A stretch of DNA of 64,000 nt from Carex sylvatica (lineage: Eukaryota > Streptophyta > Magnoliopsida > Poales > Cyperaceae): positions 62,001 to 126,000 of the forward strand of contig CAXKVR010000237.1 in NCBI GenBank assembly GCA_964058845.1, written 5' to 3'. This document shows, in pieces, positions 1 to 10,639 of the stretch (its first letter is position 1; each line of letters begins with the position of its first letter). The notes below the pieces were generated by a model that was not told where the DNA came from, ran no database searches, and worked only from the letters and a program-made list of their open reading frames with translations. The position numbers and the translations under genes are program-made.

Positions 1-238
1 TCAAACATATATATTAATTACGAAGTTTTTTATCCTATACTTTTCTTGAAATCAATGACGGATTTAGAATTTTCATCAGGGACGGTAAAAAAATCACGAA
101 ACAAATTTAAAAATATAGCTAATCGGATACTAGATAAAAAATAATACTCCACTTATAACTTTCAATGCTCTAACTTATAATCATAATGATCAATTGGAAT
201 TCAAAGAATCTAATTTTAATCCAAAATTTAATACAATT

Positions 239-560
239 TTAAATTAGGATTTTAGAGATGGGACAAAAAAAATTACACGAGAGCAAATTCAGTCCGTACC
301 TATATATTCCCAAAAACCACCTCTTGGAAATACTTGACACATACAATATGCACCCATAACCGGTTCTGATCCATGCTAGTTGCCATGTCATCTTAAGAAG
401 CAGTGCCTTATTAAAATGACCAACATCTCTAATGTCTAACCCCCCTTCTTCTTCTTTCTGACATGCTTTTTTCCATGAAATGAATGTCAGGTATCTTGTT
501 TTTCCCACTTTTCCCCATAAAAAAGTTCTTATCAATCTGGTTATAGTGTTGACAGTGTCT
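239..560 (-). pseudogene. LINE ORF2 fragment (C-terminal part of reverse transcriptase region)
   Basis: The minus strand reads through a segment with the hallmarks of the region just after the RT domain of plant L1-type LINEs: an RTFLWG block, then ISWKKACQKEEEGGLDIRD, then an NKALLLKMTWQLA block. In full-length LINE ORF2 proteins (roughly 1,200 residues) this follows the polymerase fingers/palm and precedes a zinc-binding C-terminus. The reading frame extends upstream of the first Met to about 560. Nothing recognisable as the catalytic RT motifs or the endonuclease lies next to it, so it is a short remnant. It has the same orientation as the LINE 5' part at 39.2-41.8 kb, but a shared origin cannot be shown here. 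LINE identity is fairly certain; subfamily is not. Confidence 0.75.
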
Positions 561-633
561 GATATTAGGCTTTCTACAGATGTAATTTAATAGGGTTCAT
601 TACATTTACTTAGTATTGTCGTGATTACCTTAG

Positions 634-942
634 TTGATTGGGCAACTAGATTCAAGAGCAAGGTGAAATTATTTTTAAAGTCTGTAGTAATTTTTATTTT
701 TTTATATACTATTTTGCAGCTGGAGAAGCCTGCAGAAATTCGATTAAGTAATTGGGAGGTCGAGATATTAAATACAGCCCAACTCCGGTATGCTGCAACC
801 GATGTGTATGCATCGTTGTGTGTCTACAAGGTATAAAACTATAGTACTTGTGTATTTTTGGAAAATAGGTACTTAAAATCATGTATTAACATATTTCTCA
901 TTGTTTTTGTAGGTATTAAATTCAAAAAGAATGATCAACTGA
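634..942 (+). pseudogene. 3' end of a WRN-like (DEDDy) 3'-5' exonuclease gene, truncated
   Basis: Exon 720-830 follows a pyrimidine-rich tract ending in ttttgcag and is followed by gtataa. It encodes LEKPAEIRLSNWEVE followed by QLRYAATDVYAS, the Exo III region of the DEDDy family where YxxxD supplies a catalytic Tyr and Asp. The last exon, 913-942, lies after tttttgtag in the same phase and encodes nine residues and a stop (VLNSKRMIN). A possible short upstream exon at 634-662 (acceptor ttaccttag, donor aaggtg) is less sure. In the family (plant WEX, animal WRN exonuclease) this region ends the protein. The Exo I and Exo II motifs carrying the other catalytic acids are absent and a LINE fragment lies directly upstream. 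I therefore read it as a truncated or captured gene piece, although the splice sites and frame are intact. Confidence 0.62.
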
Positions 943-1998
943 GTTCTTACTTTAGTTTAGAAAAGTGTTGCTTTGATTTTGTTAAACAAGGCGAATGACT
1001 CACTGAGTTTTTACTTTAGTTTAGAAAAGTGTTGGTTGGATGTTTTTTTAGTTTAGAAAAGTGTTGAAACATTTTGTGTTAGGAAAAGAAACTTATAGAA
1101 AGCTTTGGAGCAAGGGAGATGTCAGAAGAATGATTTGTTCAACCATTTTTGGCTTACCTATTTCAAAACATAATTAATTTCTGTGCTTCCAATGGGTTTA
1201 ACATAGTGCACTACAGACTAAAAGCATAGCAATCCAGTGTAAAATAGACAATTATTTGATACATTATAGAGTTATATTTGAACAAATATGTAATTTTTTT
1301 TTTTACAATTTTAAAGAAAAAAATACGTAATATATATTTTTTTAGAGATATTTCAATTCTCCCAAAATTTTAAAGGTTAGAAAATAATATAAAACCATTA
1401 AATGAGATCTTGGTAGTATGGTTCCTTGCCGGCAATTGTTATTCGATCGGTAGTTATTTTCTCCCTTTAATGTAGTTATTTTCTCCCTTTAATGTTTATC
1501 TCTCAAAATGGCAGCTATGGTCCGAGATTTTTAAATATACCATAATAGAAAAAATAATAAATCAAAGATTTTCTGAAAATTTTAAATATGCCATGGCTGC
1601 ATCTAGAAAATGCGGACCACCTTTCTTGGGGTCGTATCCTCTAGATGCGGCTCCAAAGAGAGGACCTCTGCTAGATAATGTATTTGATATGTTTGTTATT
1701 TTGTTTATTTGTTTGGTGTTTTTGGTTTTCAAAATAGTTGTACTTATATTTTTTTTTTGTTATTTATTTTAAAAAGATTTTACATTTGTCAGAAGAAATT
1801 TTATATTGGAAATGTCGTTCGTTTGAGAATCAGATATGTACGAAGAAATATTACTGTGACGATAAAAAATAATAATAAAACAACAAATAAAAAAGCTAAA
1901 TAGTATGATAAATAAACAATATCTGACAAAATAAGTACCCTGATCAAATAAATCACAGTATCTGACAAAAACATCTAAAAAAGTACAAATACTACAGT
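943..1998. other. AT-rich stretch with no gene; small direct repeats
   Basis: No coding sequence is convincing here. The start is probably the old 3' UTR of the exonuclease remnant. A 20-nt unit, tttagtttagaaaagtgttg, occurs three times (951, 1015, 1047). A 26-nt segment around 1452-1500 (agttattttctccctttaatg) is duplicated in tandem. Around 1590-1650 two copies of a CTAGATGCGG-like motif sit among otherwise AT-rich DNA. The open frame at 1709-1903 has low complexity and no family features. Confidence 0.5.
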
Positions 1999-2460
1999 CT
2001 AATAGTCAGAAAGACTGAACGCCTTCCTCGCCTTCTTGACCCTCAGACCCCAAATTCGCACTGCGAGTGGCGTCTCGTCAAGAGAATCATCTAAGTCCTT
2101 CGCCTGAGCATCCACTACATGAACTGGCTCGTGGGGACCTCCTCAATCTCGGTCGACTGCTGGATTACAGGACCAAATGCTACAGTCTGTCCAGACTCGC
2201 CCTGCGAAAATTAAGAAAATGCACATCGCACGATGGGATCCTCCACTGAGTACCCCGGGATGGGAGGATATTGTGTGGAGGTGCGAGGAAAGTCAGAGAA
2301 GGAAGGATACCTGAGTCAGCGTGGCTTTGCAAGTCCTTCGCCTTAGTTATGCAATATTTACTTTTTAAAAAAATGCACAAGGTGTATATTTTTAAAAAAA
2401 TCATACCTGAGTCGGCGTGACTTGAGTAGGGACGGCCTGCTCTGTGGCTCACTAGCACAA
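1999..2460 (-). pseudogene. Possible 3' end of a decayed spliced gene, unidentified
   Basis: The minus strand from about 2460 reads ATEQAVPTQVTPTQ up to a donor-like CAG|GTATGA (exon edge at 2407). After an AT-rich stretch there is an acceptor-like TTTTCGCAG (2202-2210), and the next exon opens with GESGQTVAFGPVIQQSTEIE. A frame change near 2115-2140 leads into VDAQAKDLDDSLDETPLAVR, then WGLRVKKARKAFSLSDY and a stop at 1999-2001. The composition, the coherent splice signals and the clean C-terminus suggest a real former gene, perhaps carried by a transposon. The domestic family is not recognisable. The frameshift argues for a pseudogene. A second donor-like segment inside the intron (near 2310) repeats the exon end, so the region may hold two related short exons. 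Confidence 0.35.
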
Positions 2461-2493
2461 CGTCTAAACACCTCTATCGAATGCCTGACCGGC

Positions 2494-2935
2494 TGTTATA
2501 TCCCGAAATTTTAAAACCTGATTATTTGTACTAAATTAAAAATTTCACTCAAATAATTTTTTTACTAATAAATCCAATGATTGTTTAGAAATTATAGTGT
2601 CAATTTAAAATATAAATTGGAAAATTTTGTGATATAAATAACTTATGAAACTATGTAAATAAAACAAAAATTTTAAATAATATGAAATGATTCATGTAAA
2701 GAAATAAATAAATTGAGTTTGAATTAGTAGAATAAATGTACAAATTTTTGCCCGAATAATTTTATATAAAAGTTACAAATTTTAGTTATTTAGGAATTAT
2801 AAAGGTTTGAATTGATAATTTTATGTGTGTGTGTGTGTTTGTATACTATTTAATATCGAACTATTTGGATTCAAAAATTAAATTATAAACACTTGAAAAA
2901 TATTCGCATGACATTATAAAAATATTATGAACCCT
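2494..2935. repeat. LTR-like dispersed repeat, fragment (related copy at 55.5 kb)
   Basis: The segment opens with TGTTATATCCCGAAATTTT, which looks like an LTR start. It then shares an ordered set of blocks with 55515-55810: a caatttaaaatataaa block, a gtaaagaaataaataaa block, an aagttacaaattttatttat block, an aattataaacac block, and a final block with tattcg and an acaccgt/acatta variant. The similarity is visibly well below identity, so the copies are old. No coding sequence is present. A short (GT)n run lies at 2826-2839. The repeat ends where the Copia gag reading begins. Confidence 0.5.
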
Positions 2936-2949
2936 CGATACGAATTTAT

Positions 2950-5030
2950 AAGCTTCTGAATGTGGGATGCTCTTGTAAACCGGTATGAGGGTAATACCCA
3001 TATTAAACGTACTAAGATAACTGGTTTAGAGGCCAAATTTAAAAAATTTAAAGTAAAAGTTGGTGAAAGCATTGAGGATATGTATAATAGACTTATGCAT
3101 ATCCAAAATGAATTTACCTAATTGGGAGAACCGCATTCTAACAATAAAATTGTAGGTAAACTATTGAGGGTGATGCTCATGAGGGATAGATGGTCCGGAT
3201 TGGTGAGTGCACTAGAAGTAATCCAAGGCATGCATGACTCATTCACACCGGATGACCTTTATGCATATTTTTGTAGCTTTGAAGAGAAGCTTCGGCAATC
3301 CAGAGAGCTAAAGCAAAGCTCAAAATCCAAAACCGTGGCTTTTCCGGCACAAAACCGTAATCTCTCTAGCTCCTCAAATACCCGTCTATCAAATGACCAA
3401 TTCATCAACAAAATTGTCCACGAAACATCCAAAGATGCCATTCTCTTATCCAAGATGTTCCAAAGGATGCTTGATTTCGAAAGAAAATACAACAAGGAAA
3501 GAGAAGAGAAAAGCAAACGAGTAATGTATTTTGCTTGTCATAGAGAGGGTCACACCATCCAAACTTGCTTCAAACTCTTTTCTCAATTGAAGAATGTGGA
3601 TGATGAAGGGCAACAAAATAGAAGGCCAAGGCAAAAGTACGAAGGGTACAGATGCAAGCATTGTTCTCGAATGATAGCGAGGTGGAGCAATCCGACTCGG
3701 AGTCGGAGGATGAACAAGAGATCAACCTTGCATTGATGGCAAGTGTAGATGAAGATTCCTCTACAATCGACATGGACTCGATTATTGCAAGCAAGAACAT
3801 CACCGATGAGACTACCATCAACTTTCTCATGGATCTTGCTAAATCAAGATACACCAAGAAGGGAGATGGTGAGATCGATGCCTCAATAAATTCCGTTAAT
3901 TAGGTACACTCGAATTTTAGTCTTGATGGTTATGAGACTAAAATTGAATTTGATAATAAAATTGAGGGTGGTGAAGAATATAGTGGAATAATTGATGAAG
4001 CCAATTGGATAATTACCAATGAGACAAGCAATTTCACCAATAAAATTCTAACACGGTATGATGATGAAACTAGGTGGCAATATCTCCTTGATGAGTCAAA
4101 TAGAATCTTGGTTGAAAAGAAAGGTATTATTCAAAAATTAATTGCTAAAAATGACAAGTTAGAATGTGAGATTAGGAATTTAAAAATATCACATATAGGT
4201 GAAATAGGCATATTAAAAGTGAAAATTCAAACTCATGAGACCGAAATAAGGGCATGAAGATCTCCTAGTGAATCTTCAAATGTCACTAGTCTAGATCCTT
4301 ATTATGTGGATAAATTGATCAATGGCCAATCTTATTGCAAAATAGGCAAAATTAGTCTTGGATTCGAGAAGGGTAAATCCTCATTCGAATCCAACCGCAT
4401 ACAAGGCACGAAAGGAAAAGGGAAACATTCTCAAATGTCAACTAAGGTTAATGAATAAAAATCTTTGAAAAAGCTTAACTTTGATTGCAAGGAGTATACT
4501 ACATTTCAATTCCACACCAAGAAGGGTAACACTCATTTGCAAAAGAAATTAAGTAAAGAAAATACTTCTCAATCCTCAAATGCTAAACCAAATCATGCAT
4601 TTAAGTATAAATATAGTCATAAAAATTATAATAACAAAAATAATTTGCAAAGTAATAATAGAAACACTTTTAATCCGAAAGAGTCCAACAAAACTTATTT
4701 CAAGGGACCCGATGGATGGTTTTATGAACTTAAAAATAAAAATAGTTTCTAAAATCAAACTCAAAGAAATGGTTTATCAAGAGATGTTCCCCAACATCAC
4801 AAAAGATCATCTAAAGTTGCAAATAGGTCATTTGGTACACACAATAGTAATTTGTATGAAGTGAAATACCAATACACCACTTTCAAACAAGGTTCTACTT
4901 CTCAAAAACCATCAATTACATTGTGTAATTATTGTTGTAAAATTGGCCACACCTCTTTAGAATGTAGATTTAGTAATGCATACAACAAACAAAATATTTT
5001 TTGGGTTCCTAAAGCTAAACTAGCTTAGAT
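2950..5030 (+). pseudogene. Copia gag (nucleocapsid precursor), degraded
   Basis: The protein packages element RNA in cytoplasmic particles. From 2963 the frame reads WDALVNRYEGN, then GLEAKFKKFKVKVGESIEDM, a stop at 3119-3121, and continues through FTPDDLYAYF and FEEKLRQSRELKQ, matching the UBN2-type gag of plant Copia elements. A first zinc knuckle near 3525-3575 reads YFACHREGHTIQTC: the first Cys of CX2CX4HX4C is replaced by Tyr. A second knuckle at 4924-4965 (CNYCCKIGHTSLEC) is complete and is followed by IFWVPKAKLA. The part between is Asn/Lys-rich and broken by stops (for example 3901, 4255, 4456, 4750) and frame changes. The gag-type identity is firm; it cannot make a full protein. 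Confidence 0.8.
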
Positions 5031-5162
5031 TAACACTTAATCTCTCCTAGCTTATTCAAATTGCCAAAAATAAAGGGGGAGATTAGAACAAGGTATATGT
5101 TAGTTACTATTTCAACAATAACTAATATATACTTTGTAAGTGTGTTTGATTACAACTCAAAA

Positions 5163-6145
5163 GGAAAGTGCTTGAATCATTGATAATGGATGCTCACACC
5201 ATATGACCGGTGATAAATCTATTTTTAAACTCTTAGAACCATATGATGGGGGTACGGTTACCTTTGAAAATAATCAAAGGAAGAGCTCTATTATTGGAAT
5301 AGGCTCAATTGGTAACCAACACTTGACCATATCCAATGTATACCTTGTTGATGGGTTAGATTATAACTTACTTAGTGTTAGTAAGTTATGCGACTCCAGT
5401 TATTATGCAAAATTTGATATCGATGCTTGTCACATAGTTAGGTCTTCGGATGATGCTTTAATATACTCGGGTAAAAGGAAGAAAAATGTTTATTACTTGT
5501 ACTTTACCCACTTTGATTCCGGTGAGACTTGCCTAAGTGGTCAATCGGATTTAGGTTATGGCATCGTAGACTAGGTCATGTTTCAATTGATATCATTAGA
5601 AAATTGGTTAAATTAGACCTAGTTCGTGGTTTACCAACACATAAACTAGAATTTGAAAGATTATGTGATGCATGTATTCAAAGTAAACAAACCAAGAGTA
5701 ATTTTAAATCCAAACACATGGTTTCAACCAATGAACCCCTACAATTACTACACATGGATTTATTTGGACCTATTAGCGTATCAACTTTGGCCAAAAAGAA
5801 ATATGCATATGTGATTGTAGATGATTATAGTCGCTTTACTTGGGTTTTGTTCCTACAACACAAGGATGAAGCAATTAGTAATTTCATTGAATTTTGCAAA
5901 CGTGTTGAAAATGAAAATGGATCAAAAATCATTAGGATTAGAAGTGATCATGAGGGGGGGAGGAATTTGAAAATGTAAAATTTGATCAACTTTGCTCTAA
6001 AAGGGAATATAAACATGAGTATTTGGTTCCTCGCACACCTCAACAAAATGAGATAGTTGAGAGGAAAAATCAAAACTTAGTTGAGCTTGCCCGTACCATG
6101 CTTAATGAATATTCCTTACCTAAACATCTTTGGGCCGAAGCCATT
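5163..6145 (+). pseudogene. Copia protease and integrase N-terminal/catalytic part, interrupted
   Basis: The Copia aspartic protease motif is at 5182-5190 but reads D-N-G instead of D-S/T-G, followed by CSHHMTGD. A GAG-pre-integrase segment follows (YNLLSVSKLCDSS). The integrase zinc site (WHRRLGH ... LCDACIQSK) starts near 5558 after a frameshift. The catalytic core shows HMDLFGP (first Asp), VDDYSRFTWV (second Asp) and QQNEIVERKN (Glu, near 6050). A run of seven Gs at 5952-5958 shifts the frame just before the Glu block. The reading breaks off after HLWAEAI at 6145, where the Athila-like LTR is inserted, and resumes at about 15539. Loss of the protease Ser, the frameshifts and the insertion make it dead. 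Confidence 0.85.
6141..6145. repeat. Target-site duplication of the solo LTR (left copy, CCATT)
   Basis: CCATT precedes the LTR start TGCC; CCGTT at 15534-15538 follows the LTR end. Removing the LTR and one copy restores the expected Copia integrase context (LWAEAI followed by NMACYVVNR). Confidence 0.75.
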
Positions 6146-7207
6146 TGCCATGCGCAAAGCGTATACACAAAGTTTCAGTACAGCGAGCTGTACTTTGTAA
6201 AACCTTGATTTAGCTCCCGAATTAGATTGCAAGTGCACAACCCTTATCGAATAGTACAATCAGGTATCGATCCACAGGGAACGGTTCAATTCTGGACTCT
6301 TACTTAGCTCAGTTAGGTACTAGAAGTAAGGAAAGGTAGATTTGGTTTGTTTATGTTTCCTAAAATGGCAACAATTAAAAGTTTAGTTTTACTCGATTAT
6401 AAAATGAAGTTTTCAGGATTTCAGACTTCGTCCTTCAACTCTGCTTCTCTGGAACTTCACGCGACTCGCATACCTTCGTATGCAACCCGTGTGACGCGAC
6501 CCGCGTGCTTTCACATGCGAGTCTCGTGGTCCTCGAGTGGATGCAGCATGTGTCTGTTCTTGAGCTATTTACTTGTGTAAGGATTTATTGACCGTACCTA
6601 ATGTTCCTAAGCCTCAATTCTTGTTTATTGGCCTAATGAACTTGGTAATGAAATGCAACTTCACCTTCTTAGATCTCCTACCTCAAACTCTCGTTTACTG
6701 GTGTATTCAATCCTACCTAAGTTATTTGTCTGGTTTACTAGAGGTATCCACTATCTCTCAATAGATGGAAATTTCACCTCTCAGTTACTATTGATCTCAC
6801 CTCTCAGATCAAAGATCTACCTCAAATACTTGATCTAATTGTAAGAAACATCAAGGCCAAAGTACTAGAAGAAATGCTATAGATATTCAACAGTAGACAA
6901 CAAGATTCATTCACACAATTTCAATCAAGCAATAGAAATAATACTCAGACAAATAAACACAAATATAAACTCAGATCCAAACATCATGTATTACAAAACA
7001 GAGTTTTAGACTACATCTTAATCCTAGAAACTAAGAGATCTACTCAATCATGATCAATAAAGAAAGAAAACAAGTAAAGAAAGAACAAATCATGATAAAA
7101 CCCGAAGAAGAAGGAAAGAAAATTTGTGAAGCTCTTCCAATTTTCACTCCTCATCTCTCCTGCTCGATCTCTCTTTTTGAACTAGGTTGTTGGATTCTGT
7201 TCGGTCC

Positions 7208-7216
7208 CTTTTATAG
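7208..7216 (-). promoter_or_regulatory. TATA box of the solo LTR (minus strand)
   Basis: The minus strand reads CTATAAAAG. The same sequence stands at the matching place in both inner LTRs (8699-8707 and 14836-14844), supporting a shared promoter. Upstream on the minus strand (7280-7400) there are four repeats of a GATGCGACTCGCGT-like motif in the U3. Confidence 0.6.
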
Positions 7217-7279
7217 CCTTCCCAAATTACATTTTCAGCTTTGGGCCTTAATTGGGCCTCTATTGAGCCTTCGCCTTCT

Positions 7280-7410
7280 GCTCTGGAAAACTCCGATGCA
7301 ACTCGCGTCAATAGTGATGCGACTCGCATTAGAGTTTGTCTGATGTAGCTAGCGTCAAAGTGTGAAGCGACTCGCGTCAAGGTTGATGCGACTCGCGTGC
7401 AAAGTCTCGA
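7280..7410. repeat. GC-rich GCGACTCGCGTC microrepeat cluster in solo-LTR U3
   Basis: Units such as gatgcaactcgcgtcaa, gatgcgactcgcattag, gaagcgactcgcgtcaa and gatgcgactcgcgtgcaa follow each other at about 17-40 nt spacing. A related cluster (cgcgactcgcatacc, gcgacccgcgtgc, atgcgagtctcg) lies at 6468-6540. Each unit carries short dyad symmetry (GCGA/TCGC). The surrounding LTR is AT-rich. Confidence 0.65.
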
Positions 7411-7504
7411 AATGTCAGTTACTTCCTAATTTCGCCAATTTTTTTGCAAATAAAAATAAAAGCGCAACAGTACTACATTCTATATATATTCAATATAATA
7501 TACG

Positions 7505-9298
7505 TGATGCGCGTAAAGGGTACGCTAAAAAGTTTCAGTACAATAAGATGTACCTTTTAAACCTTAAACGCTTTTGAGTCAAATTGCAAGTGCACAATTA
7601 TATCAAAGTAGTATTTCAGGTATCGATCCACAGAGAGTATGGGAAATTCTTAGTTTTAAACCCTAAACAATTAATTTTCGTAAATAATAATAAAGTAAAG
7701 TGCAATAAAGTAAAGTAAATGGGGGGTTGTTTAAGTAATCCTAAAGTTTGGGTTCAATACCCGAAAGAGAAATTTTAAACAATTAAAGTAAATAAAAGTA
7801 AAAGAAAAGTAATCGGTTTGCTTTCAAGATTTAAAGATCTAGGGGTCTTTGGTCTACAATCCCTTGCTAATTCTATCTATTCGGTATTTGCTTGAATTCA
7901 TGTATGATTTGACGAGGTTTCTAACCTAATATGTTATTAAGGGTCACTTTCGTGAATTGATAACGTGTCTAGGTAGTTCGGACTTCACGATTAGGTCCTT
8001 CACCCTAGCTACCTAGACCATAAGCTCTTGTTAGTCTCTCCTCTCCTCGAGTATTGGTACTTCTCAATAAAGTCCATGATACTAATATCCGACTTGATTT
8101 GAGATGTCCTAATTAGGGTTTGACTTCACGGTTAGGTCCTTCACCAAGTCCCTAATCTTAATTTCTATAGTTCCGGCTTAGATTAAATTGGTTAGAATCT
8201 TAATCTAAACCTAGGATATTTGCATTCATAATTTGGTACTATCATATTGATCACAGTCAATTTTAGTTTTTTTGAAACTAAAACGGGATACTACAATTCA
8301 AGTACTAACTATGTAATTAACACAAATTATTAAATCACAGAAATTAACAATCAAATCCCATATAACAATCATAATAAAAGCAAATGACCAAATAAAATAG
8401 AATTAAACAAGTTCATGCATGATGACCTAAACCCCTAGAGAGAGAACTACTCCCTCTTGGAGAGATCCATTACAAAAATTGGCAAAGTAAGAAGAAATGA
8501 AATAAAAGAAGCAATTACACCCTTTGACAGATCAAAGACCTCTATTTTGCCGAATCTTGCTTAGGAAACCCTTCTTCTCCTTGCTTGAAAGCTTTCCTTA
8601 CTCCAGAATTTATCGCTAAGTGTATGTGTAAAGAGAGGGAATGATGGTGTGTTGGTTGATGTGTGTCTGAATGATCCTTGAATGGGAAAGGACTCTCTCT
8701 TTTATAGCCAAGGATTATGCCCGATTTAGAGGCTAGTGGGGTTAGTGGGTGCTCTCTTTTACATTACTTCCCTGGCAAGTATGTGTATTTCTGGTAGTAA
8801 AAACGCGTCCATAAAGCGCCAAAAATAGAAAAACTGTCAAACCGGGCAGTTATTGGTTTTCTGCGGGTCCAGTGCAGATGGATGACCCGCACTGCGGGTG
8901 GCTTCACCCGCACTGGGACAAGTTTCCTTTTTTAACTTCTGCGAATTTCTCTGGATGCGGGTGCCACTGCGGATGGATGACCCGCAGTGCGGGTGGAATC
9001 TGCTCTTCTGAAGTTGCTGAATTTTGGCTAAGTACTGAATGCGGCTGGGCTCATCCGCACTGGCCTCAGTGCGTCCGCACTAGGCTCGGACTTTTCCTCT
9101 GGCAGTGAGTGCGGCTGGATTGATCCGCACTGGGGGATACTTTTGCTATTGTGCATCATTTCCTGCATTGAAAAGCCAAATAACCGCAGTAGCTTGATTC
9201 TAGGTATATTTTAATCACTTTATATTATAAATACAAGATAATTGGTGTTATTTCATGATGAAATCTAGATCAAATGTGTATATAATTTATGCTTATCA
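7505..9298 (-). repeat. 3' LTR of the Athila-like element
   Basis: Starts TGATGCGCGTAAAGGG and ends GCTTATCA in plus-strand reading. It is colinear with 13640-15455 with scattered substitutions and one 20-22-nt deletion in the GC-rich module near 9130. TATA (minus) is at 8699-8707. The GC-rich dyad module is at 8861-9145. Open frames inside (for example 8872-9108) come from the module and are not genes. Confidence 0.88.
8861..9145. repeat. GC-rich dyad module (TGCGG/CCGCA units) in U3 of the 3' LTR
   Basis: Repeated short units gtgcgg(a/c)tgg and ccgcactg, often paired as cccgcactgcgggtgg, alternate with conserved AT-richer linkers (ttctgaagttg, gctaagtactg). The same units and linkers in the same order occur at 14999-15300 and at 60378-60830. 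The module sits upstream of the TATA box for minus-strand transcription. Confidence 0.8.
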
Positions 9299-10639
9299 AA
9301 ATCCCCCAAGCTTGAACCTTGCTTGTCCTCAAGCAACATCTAAACTCGGACTACAATTCAATCCTTAATTTAATCCCCAATATCAAGTATACATTTCTTA
9401 ATCGAAAAATTTGAATGATCTTTCCAAAATTTAGAAACCTCAATGTAAATTTCTACTAATCTAAAGTTCAACCCTTGGTTAATCATACTTCACACCACAA
9501 TTCGATTACTCTAACTTTTATTTCTTTAAAAGCTTAGAATTTGTAAACTTCGGTTATCTAAATTTGTTACAAAAAATGCATTCTTATTTGTGAAAATTCT
9601 TTTAAAAATCTCCCAAGCTTGGATCAAGCTTAGGTTAGAAAGTCGCGGGCTTAGTGTGTTGATATTTGCAAAATTTAATTTTTATTTTGTTGTTTTTTAT
9701 TTTATGACACTATAAATCTTTATCCTTAGGACAAAATCGATTAGTTATAGATAGCTAATCCATACCCAACCGTTTTAATTCAAAAGTGCATTTGCATGCT
9801 CATGGTTCAACCCTTCCATGACACGAACTCACATGTTTAGTGCGAACCCGGTCACTTTATCGGGCAAACTAGCGGAGCAAAGTGTCGATGACTCATTGCT
9901 ATAAGTACGTCATATCGCCGTAACATAAGCAAGCGGAATCTTATTTTCTTAAATTTTTTTAATTTTGAACAATTTTGAACAATTTTTACAAAATATCATG
10001 AATACACACATCCATATGCATTAAATCATACTCATGAATATCCCGATCTTTCTAAATTCATTTTCTACATATAAGTTGCATTTTCAAAAAAAAAAAAATT
10101 AATTCCTAAGTTTTCATTTTCGTAAACCTTTATTTCCACTAAGTTTTTCGCCAATTTATGGGGTTATTTCAAATTATTCCAAGGGTATTCCTAAAAACTC
10201 GTTAAAATTCTCATTAAAATTTCTAATTTTTCGACAATCACTCAAATTTATCAAAACTTTTGTTTTTGCCAACTTTTAACACAAAAATTAAACATGATTT
10301 TATACTCTATGCCTAATTAGACAATTAAGTCCAATTATGCAAGACTCTATTTTTATAACCTCGTAAAACATCTTGACAAATTTGCAATTTCAAGCATTTA
10401 AGTTCAAAATCACAAATCCTATTCATGGTCAAGTAAAAGTCAAGGTTATAAATCCTAAATTTAAAAAAAAAAAAAAATCTAAAATTAAATCTAAAATTAA
10501 TGCAATGCAAGATACAATTTCTTCCTATCCCCCAAGCTTAAATTAAGCATTGTCCCCAATGCGTAAAAATAAACAAAAGTAAATAGGGAGAAACATGAAC
10601 TACTCTATTGGCGGAAGGTGGTGGTGGTGCTGTGCGGTC
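9299..10639. other. Noncoding interior (3' side) of the Athila-like element, with polypurine tract
   Basis: Directly inside the 3' LTR, 9299-9312 reads on the minus strand as AGCTTGGGGGATTT, a plausible polypurine tract for plus-strand priming. The CCCAAGCTT motif recurs at 9612 and 10531, probably relics of tract duplication. The rest is AT-rich with no recognisable coding sequence. No RT, RNase H or integrase remnants are visible, so the pol region was removed rather than decayed in place. Confidence 0.6.

Noticed and set aside
8872..9108. Cys/Trp/His-rich 78-codon frame (also 15009-15245), which looks like a small Cys-rich peptide
   Set aside because: It is the translation of the GC-rich LTR module; frames vary with unit number and there is no signal peptide or promoter for it.
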